Of a DNA stretch of 64,000 nt, positions 12,618-23,514 are shown in pieces. The position numbers and the translations under genes are program-made. Position 1 is the first letter of the stretch. Each line of letters opens with the position of its first letter. The notes under the pieces are model-generated. The model did not search any database and was not told the DNA's origin. It saw only the letters and a list, made by a program, of their open reading frames with translations. The DNA comes from Motacilla alba alba (taxonomy: Eukaryota > Chordata > Aves > Passeriformes > Motacillidae): assembly GCF_015832195.1 (NCBI RefSeq), contig NC_052017.1:11670790-11734789 (forward strand), given 5' to 3'.

Positions 12618-12776
12618 ATTCATGTGAACCCACTAGGAAATGCAACATCTCTTTATCAGCATGCTCTTATTTCAGAAGTGCTGTGGCTCTTGGTTTAAGT
12701 AAGCTATTTTTCCTCAAGAGTATTTATTCATTTTTTATGCTGTATTTTCTTGTACTGAGTACTAAGCAGAAATTAG

Positions 12777-12829
12777 CCTGAAGGGCTCCATAGCTCTATT
12801 TTGCTTCTCAGCATTTCCCAGAGGGCTGT
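12777..12829 (+). repeat. Dispersed repeat copy A (about 53 bp)
   Basis: The segment cctgaagg...gagggctgt recurs in the same orientation at 23463-23514. By hand alignment there are about five mismatches and one gap. Similarity stops abruptly at both ends. I cannot name the family. Confidence 0.6.
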
Positions 12830-13771
12830 TTTCTAGTTTCCACACCATTTTAAGGTAGCTAGGACATCACTGAAGAATCCAGGTGTCTGACTGGTCTTGG
12901 GTATTTTATTAAGTGGAGAAACTCCTGAAAAGTAGCTGGTCCAGCATATCAGTCTCACCTTGATTAGAGAAGCCACTGACAGAAACTGTGGTGACACAAA
13001 ACAAGAGCCCAGAAAGAGCAAAAAGCCTACAGGTAAAAGGGTATATTTTTTCAAATCTTTTCTTTACTTGTCCATCCCACTCCATGCAGCAGTATCAGTT
13101 TAATGTCATTTTTAAAAAAGTTTCTCAACATCATGAAGCACCTTTATTTGCACTCATAGTTCTATGTGCTTGTGACAGTTCAACATTGAGCACATGCTGT
13201 ACCACATCATGAAAGATCCTTAGCAGGACTGCTGAAATAAAAAGGTACTGCAATAGATTGAATCTTTTCAGTACACCTCCAAGATGTTCACAGTCAGTAC
13301 ACAGGATATCTTACGTCAATTAAAAGATCATAGAATCACAGCATGGTTTGTGTTGGAAGGGACATTTAAGATCATCTTGTTCTAACCACCATGCCATGGG
13401 CAGGGAACTTTCCACTAAACCATGTTGTTTAAAGCCCCATCTATCCTGGCCTCAAACACTTTCAGGCATGGGGAGCCCATAACCTCTCTGGGCAACTTGT
13501 TCCAGTGCTTCATTACCCTCACAATAAAGAACACCTCCCTTGTATCTAATTCAAGTATGCCTCTTTGCAGCTTAAAGCCACTACCCCTTGTCCCATCACT
13601 ACATGTCTTTGTGAAAAGTTCCCCTCCAGCTCTCCTGTAAGCCCCCTTTAGACACTGAAAGCTGCTATAAGATCTCCCTGGAGCCTTCTCTTCCCCAGGC
13701 TGAACAGCCCCAACTTCCTCAGTCTGTGTTCACAGGAGAGGTGCTCCAGCCCTCAGATCAGCTTCATCACC

Positions 13772-13777
13772 CACCCT
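13772..13777. repeat. Target-site duplication, left copy
   Basis: caccct lies immediately left of the solo LTR and is repeated at 14174-14179. The 6-bp length matches class II (ERVK-type) integrases. Removing the LTR and one copy restores a continuous CR1 sequence. Confidence 0.85.
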
Positions 13778-14173
13778 TGGGGTCTTGAGGGCAGCCAGAA
13801 CAAGGGGAGAGACGGAGAAATCTTCACTCCATGTTTCAGAAGGCTGGTTTATTATATTATGATATATATTATATTAAAAATGCCACACGAAAACTATACT
13901 AAAAGAGCAGAGAGAAAGATGCATCGGATGGCGAGACTGGAATAGAAAGGAATGAATAACAAAGTCTTGTGACTGACCAGAGAGTCTGACCCAGCTGCAT
14001 CCTTCATTGGTCATTAAGTAGAAAAAAACCTCACATTGACCAATCAAGGAAGCACCTGTTGCATTCCACAGTAGCAGATAGTAATTTGTTTACATTTGTT
14101 CCTGAGGCCCTCTCAGCTTCTCAGGAGAAGAAAATCCTGACAGAAGGATTTTCATAAAAATGTCATGGTGACA
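13778..14173 (-). mobile_element. Solo LTR of an endogenous retrovirus (passerine type)
   Basis: This is a 396-bp long terminal repeat in minus orientation. On the minus strand it begins TGTCACCATGACA and ends in CA, the TG...CA ends expected of an LTR. Inside, gaaaatcct and aaggattttc form an inverted repeat near the 5' end. On the minus strand an AATAAA signal (plus-strand tttatt at 13848-13853) sits in an AT-rich block ending in ...AAACCAGCCTTCTGAAACATGG. I recognise this arrangement from LTRs common in songbird genomes; the exact subfamily name is not certain. There is no internal retroviral sequence on either side, so this is a solo LTR left by recombination between two LTRs. It sits inside a CR1. 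Confidence 0.9.
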
Positions 14174-14179
14174 CACCCT
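14174..14179. repeat. Target-site duplication, right copy
   Basis: caccct lies immediately right of the LTR and is identical to 13772-13777. CR1 sequence resumes directly after it. Confidence 0.85.
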
Positions 14180-14553
14180 CTGGATTTTTCCAACTGGTTC
14201 ATGTGTTTCTTGTGTTGGGGGCTCCAGAGCTGGATGCAGCACTCCAGATGGAGTCCCACAAGAGCAGAACAGAAGGGCAGAATCACCTCCCTCACCCTGC
14301 TGCCGACAGTGTGTTTGAAGCAGCCCAGGACACATTTGGCTTTCTGGGCTGCAAGTGCACATTGCTTTGTCATACTGATCTTTTCATCCACAAACATCCT
14401 CAAGCCTTTCTCTCTAGATCTAGTCTCAACCCATTCTCTGCCCAGCATGTGTTTGTGCTCAGGATTGTCTTGGCCCAGGTGCAGGACCTTTCACCTGGCC
14501 TTGTTGCACTTCATGAGTTTTGCACAAGCCCAGTTCTCAAACCTTTCTAGGTC
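14180..14553 (-). pseudogene. CR1 ORF2 C-terminal reverse-transcriptase remnant
   Basis: The minus-strand translation keeps recognisable CR1 ORF2 signatures: a VLHLGQDNPEHK-like segment, LGREW, VDEK, CALAAQKA, LGCFK, REVILPF, SALV and a QLWSPQHKK-like segment. These belong to the region after the catalytic fingers and palm of the CR1 polymerase. The catalytic part and the endonuclease are absent through 5' truncation. The frame is cut by the LTR at 14173 and continues in degraded form beyond it in 13328-13777. It is a dead fragment. The long plus-strand open frames over the same bases are its antisense shadow. Confidence 0.85.
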
Positions 14554-17500
14554 AGATGATGAGCAAGAAAAATTTTTCTGTTTGTGAATGAAAAACCACT
14601 AGGGAGAGGGAAAAAAATCTGTCTGTTAAAGGAAAGTAGACCAGAAATCAGAATAAAAATCTCAAAAGATGGAAAACTTCTTAATGAACTTGTTTTAAAC
14701 ATCCTTAAAATCATCTTTTTGTTTCTCTAGCTGTGGCTTTCTAGACCTGTCTTGCTAACGAACACACAGCAAGGAGAGACACAGCCCTGTCAAAGTTCTT
14801 GAGCCTCATATCCTAGCTCATCCTATACCTACTTCTGTGGGTGACAAGTAAGAGAGACTTTGGAGAATGGGTCTTGCCATTTTTGCAGAGGAGTCTGGTC
14901 AGTGCAACTTCACTCCAGCTTGGAGCCAGAAGCGACCCCATCACATAACCAGGGAGACACACTGCTCTTCCCCATTAATAAATTTATACCTCATCTGAGA
15001 GACTTCATTAACAGCTTGGGAACAACAGCTACAACAGCTCCTGAAGGTACTTTCACTTGTTAGTGGAAAAAGGAATTCATAGGAGAGGGTAGAAGAGTGA
15101 ATGTGACAAGTTTTAACTGCATTTCACTACAGCTGTCAGATGAAAAGGAGGTATGTTATTGGTGGTAAGGGAGCAGAAAACTTAAGAGAATAAGACACAA
15201 GATATCCATCAGATGCAGATATGGAATGACCCATCCACAACAGAAGCAATCAGTACAATTTGACTTGTTGTCTGAATGATATGAAAATATTTCCCCAGAT
15301 ACGTTTAATCACATAGGTTTTTGTGCTGTTGATGAACACACGCAGTGCCTTCCACAATCCCGCTTACAATCTGCCGTTGGCTGCAGCCATGGCTTCCACA
15401 AGGAAATCATGAGCTGTGTGAGAAAGTGCTTCTGCTAAATGCTTGTGAAAACCATTGAGTACCCTTTGCTTACACTCTGAAGAAAACCCAGATGAGCAAA
15501 AGGTCAAGATCTGGCTTTTTACATGTACTTTGTGTACATTATAGTGTTTCCTCATCCATTTCCTCTGACAGATTTTTAAAGTCCTCTCTTGACAGGCAAA
15601 TTGGTATTTTCCTACAATCTGAACAAAATTAGATTCACATGACAGCCTTCCTAATGCTGACTAGCAAGTGCCCTAGCCATGCTAATGCATTTCAAGGGAG
15701 CATATGTGACTATTTTGCAGCCCAGAAGCATTAATACAGAGACACAGATAGCATTATTTGCTGTGTCCTGGGCCCATTTTCTTCTTCAGAGCCTATAAAT
15801 ACTGTGACTGTCAAATCCTGACAGTGTGGCAGCATGGTATCAGGATTTCTCTGCAATGAGCAATTGAATGTCATTTGAAAGTGATGTATTTTAATTAGCA
15901 TGATTCTAGACATCACCATCCATGTTAAAACTGCACAAAGTTGTGGGCAAATTGTATTTGGTCAGTACTCAAGAAGAAAAAAGTTTTGCAAGAACAATGT
16001 ATTGTACCTAAAAGTTAATATTTTGCTAGATTTTAAATTATTAATTTATCACGAGTAGTCAGAGATATTTCTCTATCCAAAAAAAAAAAAAAAATTAACT
16101 GTACAAGGTAGTTACACTTATCCTTAGTGCTAATGTAACCATCTTTGTCTACAGACTGTGCTATGAACTGTTTACAAACATGGCAAGGGAACCAATGGGA
16201 GCCTTTTCCATTTAAGTCACTGCTTTGGAGTTAAACCAATGCCATGAACTTTTGAAACTCCCAGCCTCAGAGTGGCACTGGGCATGATTTAATGAGCATT
16301 CACAGTCATAACAGAATCTGATCTATGCAAACAAATAATGCTTAATAAAACCATTACATCACGCATGAGAAACAGCTGCAGCAGCAAATACTCTGTGGTT
16401 ACTTGTGCAAGAAGAAAGGTTTAAAAAAGAGGAATTAGGCACAAAATGTTCAGTAGTTCTCAATTATTTCTTCCTTTATCCATAGCATTACATGAATGCT
16501 GTAAAGCTAAAAGCATTTCACAATAGAATCAGGTACACTTTGTTTGTGGATGACTTAAAAAAAAAAAAAGTTAATCTGAACTGTACCTCAGTAATACTGT
16601 GCTATTATTTTTGTTTGTGTATGCACATACATGTATGTATGAACAGCAGATGCTATGGTTATGAATGCTTTCAGCCCATCTATTTTCTTTCAGTAAAGCA
16701 CTAAGATAAACACGTGGACTCGTATAAACACTATGAAAAGCAAAATAGCATTGCAGTACAAACCTAAGCTAGCACTCATTGAAGAGGCTCTTTGGAAGCC
16801 CTTTATCCCAAGGCAGGGGAGCAGCAAACCCAGCCCTTGTATTCACAGGGCAGCCAGGACCAAAGAGTGTGAGGCTCCCCAGGAAAAATAGGACTTGACT
16901 TTCAACTCTGCAGTACAACACATGAGCACTTTCAGCATGGACTGCAAACAGGTCACCCATGCCCTGGAATGGAGAGAACATTTTGGTCTGAAAGATTCAG
17001 GACAGGTTTTAAACATGTTCTGTAGCATCAAACCACACCACTGATACCCAGGAAGACACAGGGTAGTTTCAGAGACCAAGGAGTATTTTTAGTTTTTATT
17101 ATATTATTATGGGGTGAGAACTGCTTTGGTATCTCAAAATTTGACTTGGGGAGACCTTGAAATTTTGGGGGCAAAAAGAAATCCTAATTAAAAGGAAAAA
17201 AAGACATTTCATCAGATTAAATATTGTATTCCTCCACCCCCAAGTGCAGTGTATCAACTGCAAACCTTTTCATATGAAGGAGAGAAATAGAGTAGGAGTA
17301 TCCAACCCATTTTAGCAATCTACTCAACAGTACTGATGACACTGATTATATTGCTAGACTTCCAAGGTGACTGCCTCAGATAAATGTTATATTGTGTCTT
17401 CACCTGTGGACAAGCAGAGTTGTCATTTGTTGACTGGCTTGCAAACTAAGTCATACAATAAAGTCACATGGTGCCAGGGACATATTGTGATGAAGGACTA

Positions 17501-17578
17501 GTAAAAAAGAAAATTAAAAAAAAATGTTTGAAAGAAAGGAATTTCCTGCTCAAATACATGTAGCATTTGAATTTGCAT

Positions 17579-17602
17579 TTGAAATTATTGCAATAATTTC
17601 AA
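17579..17602. repeat. Perfect 24-bp palindrome with an ATTGCAAT centre
   Basis: ttgaaattattg is followed directly by its reverse complement caataatttcaa. The central ATTGCAAT resembles the palindromic site bound by C/EBP-type bZIP factors. A palindrome this long in 64 kb is unlikely by chance, although AT-richness raises the odds. Confidence 0.75.
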
Positions 17603-19166
17603 CATTATTTATAAAGAAATAATAATTTTCTATGAAAATATATTGCTACTCCAAGGGTTGGGAAATAGTCTAGTGCAGATTAAAAAATTTTGGTGTATTG
17701 AACTGTACCAACATGCATTATATGTTCAACTTTGGAACTGCCAATTTCTGGTGACAAAATGCTCTCTGGAAGATGCTGTTTTGATGCTCTGTGCCCATGG
17801 TCTCTCCTGCAGCCTGGCTTTGTCCTGACTCATATTTCCTATGTCATCCCACATGGGTGGTTTCCTGGGGCCCATCAGGAAACAGTAAGATTTCCCTTAA
17901 TTCTGTTTCACTTAGACTTGCCCACTCTCTCACTCCTTTTCCTGTGCCTCAGATTAGGAAAGCTCTTGTCTTGACTCCATCTGGGCCATGATGAGGAAAG
18001 CCACCTTTTCCCTTTCTTACTTTCTGTAAGGAAGAACGAATGCTCCTTCCTCTCAGTATGCACTAGTTCAGCTTTTCTTTTGCTGTCCTAGTGTTTCTGT
18101 CTGTAATCCTGATGTGAGCTCTTTGCCTTTCCAAGCATCCCACAATAGCAGCAAGGAATGAGCAGAGGCCCTGCTGGTCTCAGACATTGATGAGCCTCTG
18201 CTGCAAATGCAAATTCTGCAATCACACAGTAAGGGACTCAAATAACTCATACAGGTTCCTAAAGATCAGTCTGACCCATAGATGGTCCTAGAAAAAGATT
18301 TTTGCATCAAAAATATTTGACATGGTGTCTTTTGAAGATGCTGTGTGATCTCCCATTTTTTTCCTTTTTTTTTTTTTTTAAGTGAATAAGGATAACATTC
18401 CTTTTGACATCATTGCTCCTACCTAGAATGAAACAAACCATTCATTTTCTCCCTCTGTGGCAACAATATGGGGCAATATGCAGGGCTTATTCCTTCCTCT
18501 TCTGAACAACCTGTACTTTTGCTTGGCAACACAATGGTAAGGGGAAATCTGTTCTTGAATTAAGGAATTAAAAATGTGGTAATTTAATCAAGTATTTCAT
18601 TCAGGAAGAATGGTTCAACAACAAAAGCAATCATGGAAATCAAAGTTTTGAGTATATTTCACAGACCAACTACCAGTGACTGGCAGGGCCTCCAAAAACT
18701 GCTGCTGTTTTCAGTTAATGGCTGTCATTTGTTTCTTTCTCCCCTCACAGAGTCAGCAGAGGTACCCTATAGCTGCACCAGTATAGTAGAGGCATATGTA
18801 AAGCTAGGAAAAATTAGGTTATGGGGAAGAGGAAGCTTGCCTTGATATCATTTGGTGAATGAGATAAAAAGAACAAAAAAAAATCAGATTCTTTGGTCTG
18901 TGTTTTCAATAGTATATATACACTCAATTAAACAACACATGTTCAGTTGTAATCCAAATCTTAGTACAGAAGATAATTTCTATGTCTCAATTCCTCAACA
19001 CATAGTGAGAGGAAATGACAAAAAAATATAATTACATCATATGTTATTAGTTTATCAGTGCATAGGTGAAAGTGTAGAAGCTTTATTAAATTTATTAGTA
19101 TGTATTGGGGTATGCAGTCCTCTATGGAATAAAGTCTGTCCATGAACCTGTAAAGGCAAACTAGGA

Positions 19167-19204
19167 TTAATTCAAACTTAAATACTTAATTCAAGCTTAA
19201 ATAC
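19167..19204 (+). repeat. Tandem duplication of a 19-bp unit
   Basis: Two head-to-tail copies, ttaattcaaacttaaatac and ttaattcaagcttaaatac, differ at one base. The second copy gains an AAGCTT (HindIII) sequence through that change. It is a small local duplication, probably from replication slippage. Confidence 0.8.
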
Positions 19205-22200
19205 TAGGTGAACCTTAAGGTTTCTGGTCTAAATTACTTCATTGAGGCCAATACCTAGGAAAAAACCAAGAATGAAGATGAGCAGATAGAGAAATATGGG
19301 CAAAAAGGGCATAAATTTTTATGCTTTCCATGGCTGAGGAAAATTTTCATGCCACACAAAGCAAGAGAGGATATATTATAGTTCCTTGAGGTATAACCTT
19401 TCTAAGACTTGTTGTGGAGAAAACAGAGGGAAAATGTCACTCTTCCTGGGAACAGAAGAATTAACTGTTGTTCTCCAAATTTACATATAAGGGGCTCTTG
19501 AGACCCATACATTTCTTTATTCTGGTATTGGGGATCACTAGTCTAACCAAAGCAAGGTCTGACTGGAAGGAGTTTAGTACCCACTGCTATAAAGCATTAT
19601 AATAATAAAGCCAATTTGAAAGCAAATTTGTTCCAGATTAAAGTAAATGGTTTTGGCTTTTTTTTTTTTGTTATAAAGCTGTATTTAAAAAATATATAAA
19701 CACTCTTCTCTTTTATTTTTTTTAAGAGTTTATTTTTTCCTGATTTGTTTTCTGAAAGATAAAAAAATTAGTAAATTAGTTTGTATTGATCAAAGATTAG
19801 ATTAAAAAACATGCTTCTCACAAGTTTCTGTGAAGCTGGAAAAAGAACCTTTCCCTTAAAGAAACTTCAAGTAATTTAATACCATGACTCAGAATATGGA
19901 TGAGTGAAAAACAAACATTCCAAAACATTCAATATCTTCCATATTTCTTTTCATGTGAAGCCTTTCATTGGAATATAAATAAATTAAATATATGTTTGTT
20001 AAGCACAATAAGAACAGTTTAAAATTCATTAATGCTTTCTGTCTGGAAAGCTGACATAAAGGCACCTTCCAAAGATTCCCATTACCAAAAATCTTCCAAC
20101 TTGGCACATCCTTCTTAAAACAAGGAAGTGTTAAGATGAAATCACTGCTCAGTTTTGAAAAAAAGAAAACAACCTTGTACATATGGGAGGAGCCCAGAGT
20201 GGGGAAAAAAAAAAATAGAGGTATGATTTTACCTTTTGTCATATGGATGAGGGAATCTTCTAGGTGATCACTTCATGTGGAAAAAGGAATAAAGATTACC
20301 CCAAACCTTTAAATTTTAAATTTACCCTTTTTTAATTATGATTTTTTAACTGTAAGAAAAGGAGAAAACAGCTTTTGCTCCCCAAAATGTAAACTCAGTA
20401 TAAATTCACTGAGATTTCAAGATAAAATTCTCTCAGGATTTGGACTTTCTTAAATTTCCTCTTGCTAAAATAAGTTTCCAGTTTTCACTCATGAAATGAA
20501 AGCAAGCTCCAGCTAAAGGGTATAAAAGCTTGCTGGACTCTTGCATCTATTTGATTTCTTGCCAATAATATTTCTCATTTTTGTTTTCCTCAAAAAATCA
20601 ACAAAGTTTAAGTGATAGCCACACAAACAGATCCTAGTAGAAGTGGACAATGTATCTTCAAATACACCAAACTCTGTTAGATTTTATGTATTCTGCATTT
20701 TGAGATAAAGTTTAAATGCTGACTTACACCTTCAGGGTATTCTTGTTAATCTAAATTTCCATTTTGTCTTAGCCACGAGGCACATGCAAAGAATTCAAGA
20801 TTTTGAAAATAAAATATTTCCTAAATACCTCTGGCATTTACTTCAATTTCATCTTAGTTGGTGGAGCATTTCCAGCAGTTCTGCACGACCTTTTGGAAAT
20901 TGGCTGGAGGTTCAGAGTACTTCTCAGATGAAGGGTTAAAACCACTGCATTGATGACTTTTCCCATTACCAGAGGATTCCTTCAGGGATGTGGCTGTGTG
21001 AACCTGTGCCATGGCTATGCAAACATGCAAAACCTGTCAAGTCTGTTTGAAAAGAAAGCATTTAAGTAAAGCTGCATTTACTCCCTTGGTTATTATTACC
21101 ACATTCTTCACTCACTTTTTCTAGAAAACTTTGTTCTTGTCCAGATTAAAAAGTGTCATTCTGAAAGCAATTCTACCTTGTACACTATGCTGCAATACAT
21201 ACATACAAGTTTCATTTTTCAATGTCTCTCAACAGTTCTCATGGTTTTCATGTTTGTGACTAGAAGAATGCTTTGAAGAATACAAACAAGAGTAGGTTAT
21301 CCAGGTAAAGTCAGAACTGCGATTTCTAAGGTGAAAGCAAAATGCAGAGGATAAGTTGAAAGAAGGATAATTTCTATTGTGGATTCTAAAAGAGAAACAT
21401 TACATGCTACTGGTAAAGTACTGTATTAGTTGAAACACATCTAGTGCATCAAATAGTAAATATGTACCTGGAGAACAGTAAATGGGGTACAGATATCTAA
21501 AAAACTCAGGGAGAAATTAATTAGGCAGGTCTAAAACAAGGTGGAAAAAAAGGACTGCAGAGTAGAAAAACATATTCAAAAGCAGATTGGACACTGGGGC
21601 AAACTGGAGGCAGAGTAAACCACAACAGTTCTTCTGTTTACCAAAAACTAACCTGGTTGCTTTCTAGTAGACAGCAATATAAGGAATAATTTTCACCCCT
21701 GTGAGTGGTGCCTCACTCTGCCTAGCACTGGCACTCCTCTGATCAATTAACAAAGCATTCCAACTCACATACCTGGCACTTATTTTCTAGAATATGGGGG
21801 GAAAAAATTAAACTATGAATTTAGCAAACTGACTCAGCTGGTTCTTCAGCCAGATGCATCAGAGATGAAACAGGCAGCAAGAGTTTGCCACTGCAAAAGG
21901 AAAGCAAAGCAGGATGCCAAGTATTCCATAGCCACAAACCTGAGATAAAACACCTGATTTCATAGATGGGGGAGAAAAAGCAGAATAGATCTAATCTCAC
22001 TGGGTTTCAATAAAACATTTGATATGCAAAATTAGTTCAAAGGAAAAATAGCACATGAGTTAATGGCAGATAATGAATATGAAAGCAAGGAGACAGCAAA
22101 GGTTGCAATTTTTCTGGCTGGGCTGGTTTCAAAAGTACACAAAGGTGGGGGAAGGAGTATCTTTTCATCACTGTATGCACAGCTTTTCAGGTTGTTCTTC

Positions 22201-23462
22201 CAATGGTGGTTACTTTGACCAAGGCAAACCTCCAGGTGACAATGGAACTGCTCATAAAGGCAATTGGCGAACCAGGAAGATGTGAAGAATTTTTTTTAGC
22301 CAGGACAAGGTTTCTGTAGCTGCTACAGGAGTAGGGGAAAAGTGTATGTGTTCGGGGAGTCCCTGAGAGAGCCTATTTGTCTTTAAATGAATAGGCTAAA
22401 AGGGTTTGGACTAGGTTACAGTTCTTTTTTTCATCATGCCATATCTATGCATTACAGAAGATCTTGATAATCTGATTTGAGCCATTTTCCTCAAGAGAAT
22501 TCAGCCTTAATAAACTTGAAGTACATTACTTTATCTGTTCCATTGATTTTTTTCTTTACCTCCTGTACCCTTCCTTACATGTCCATTGAGCACCAGGTGG
22601 TCTTTAATTCATATATTGCTGAAAATTTGTGGGCAGAGGGTAAAAACAAAGTCACAGGGAAAAAAAAAGAGAATGAACAGTGATCTGAAAATTCTCTCTC
22701 CAATATAGCTGTATAGTGCAACCTCGTTACTTAACAGCAAGTCCAGTATGACTGTAAGCACAGTTCTTCCACAACACTGAAGTTAGCTCATAATGAAGAA
22801 AAATGACCTTCTCAGATGATCATCCAGATTTAGGAAGACATATTACTAGGGTTTTTTTTGTATTATCTGTGTTTGATGCTGTGATTTGACACCAGTAGCC
22901 TCGTTTCAAATTATGCACTTATTCGTGAGAGCACAGAGTCCTCACTGGAAGTACATCCCTATTTCTGTCAGTACTTCCCTGGGCATGGAGTCCAAGGCTT
23001 TGGGGAAATCCTTTTTTTTTTGTTTGCACCAACGCTGATTATGAGCATATGCATCCAAAGACATTTCTCTTGAAGAAATTTTCTTCCTGTTCATATTAAT
23101 CGTCCTGTAGGACACACTGGAGGTGTTAAGTGATTTTAAACTTCTGGTTCCCAAAATAAAGGCTTGCTATATGAAGCCACAGTGTTGCCAAGGGCCTTAA
23201 AAAAATTCTGTTGTGCCACTTAATTTGGCCAACTGTGATGAGCCACACTTGATAAACCCAACTGTGCCACTGGCAAAAAGTGCGATGGCATGAAAAGGAG
23301 GGTCAGCAGGAGAAATACTTGAAAATCCTGTCTATATGTAAGACCAAGAATTAATTTTCTTACCAAAACCTGAACTTCTCAAGCAATAGAACCTGTGTGG
23401 AAACAAGCTGCATATGTAGCCTGATTCAAAAAATCTCAAACTAGACAGACACTGAAAACAGG

Positions 23463-23514
23463 CCTGAAGGATTCCATGGCTCTATTTTGCTTCTCAGCAC
23501 TTCTCGAGGGCTGT
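23463..23514 (+). repeat. Dispersed repeat copy B (about 52 bp)
   Basis: This is the second copy of the segment at 12777-12829, in the same orientation, sharing the run ggctctattttgcttctcag except for one base in copy A. Flanks do not align. It is either a fragment of an unnamed interspersed repeat or a short duplicated element. Confidence 0.6.

Larger units (their letters stand above)
6420..13327. other. Unique non-coding sequence with structural motifs
   Basis: No gene or recognisable retroelement is seen before the CR1 that starts at 13328. The longest open frame (7294-7650, minus, 118 codons) has no recognisable domain and looks like chance. The stretch does hold a C-rich quadruplex-type motif (9250-9267), short inverted repeats (9318-9350, 9651-9668, 12592-12617), a purine-only tract (10177-10262), a G-rich run (10326-10346) and one copy of a dispersed 53-bp repeat (12777-12829). 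These are listed separately. Confidence 0.6.
13328..14553 (-). mobile_element. CR1 LINE, 5'-truncated, interrupted by an LTR
   Basis: This is a non-LTR retrotransposon lying on the minus strand. Its 3' terminus is at the left, where the plus strand reads tcatagaatcacag, the reverse complement of the ATTCTATG-type tail of avian CR1. About 450 bp (13328-13777) correspond to the 3' UTR and the end of ORF2. About 374 bp (14180-14553) correspond to the C-terminal part of the ORF2 reverse transcriptase. The two parts are separated by a 396-bp solo LTR plus one copy of its target duplication. The 5' end is lost at about 14553, the usual truncation for CR1. Assembled length without the LTR is about 824 bp. 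Many substitutions relative to the CR1 consensus I remember suggest an old copy. The element cannot move itself. Confidence 0.95.
14554..23462. other. Unique AT-rich non-coding sequence
   Basis: No gene or recognisable retroelement is visible. Open frames are short and scattered. A-runs occur at about 16080-16094 and 16557-16569, and T-runs near 18367-18380 and 19660-19670. A 24-bp palindrome (17579-17602) and a tandem 19-bp duplication (19167-19204) are listed separately. Confidence 0.6.

Noticed and set aside
14165..14587. 140-codon plus-strand open frame
   Set aside because: It lies antisense to the CR1 ORF2 remnant and crosses the LTR/CR1 junction. It is a shadow of the retrotransposon, not a gene.
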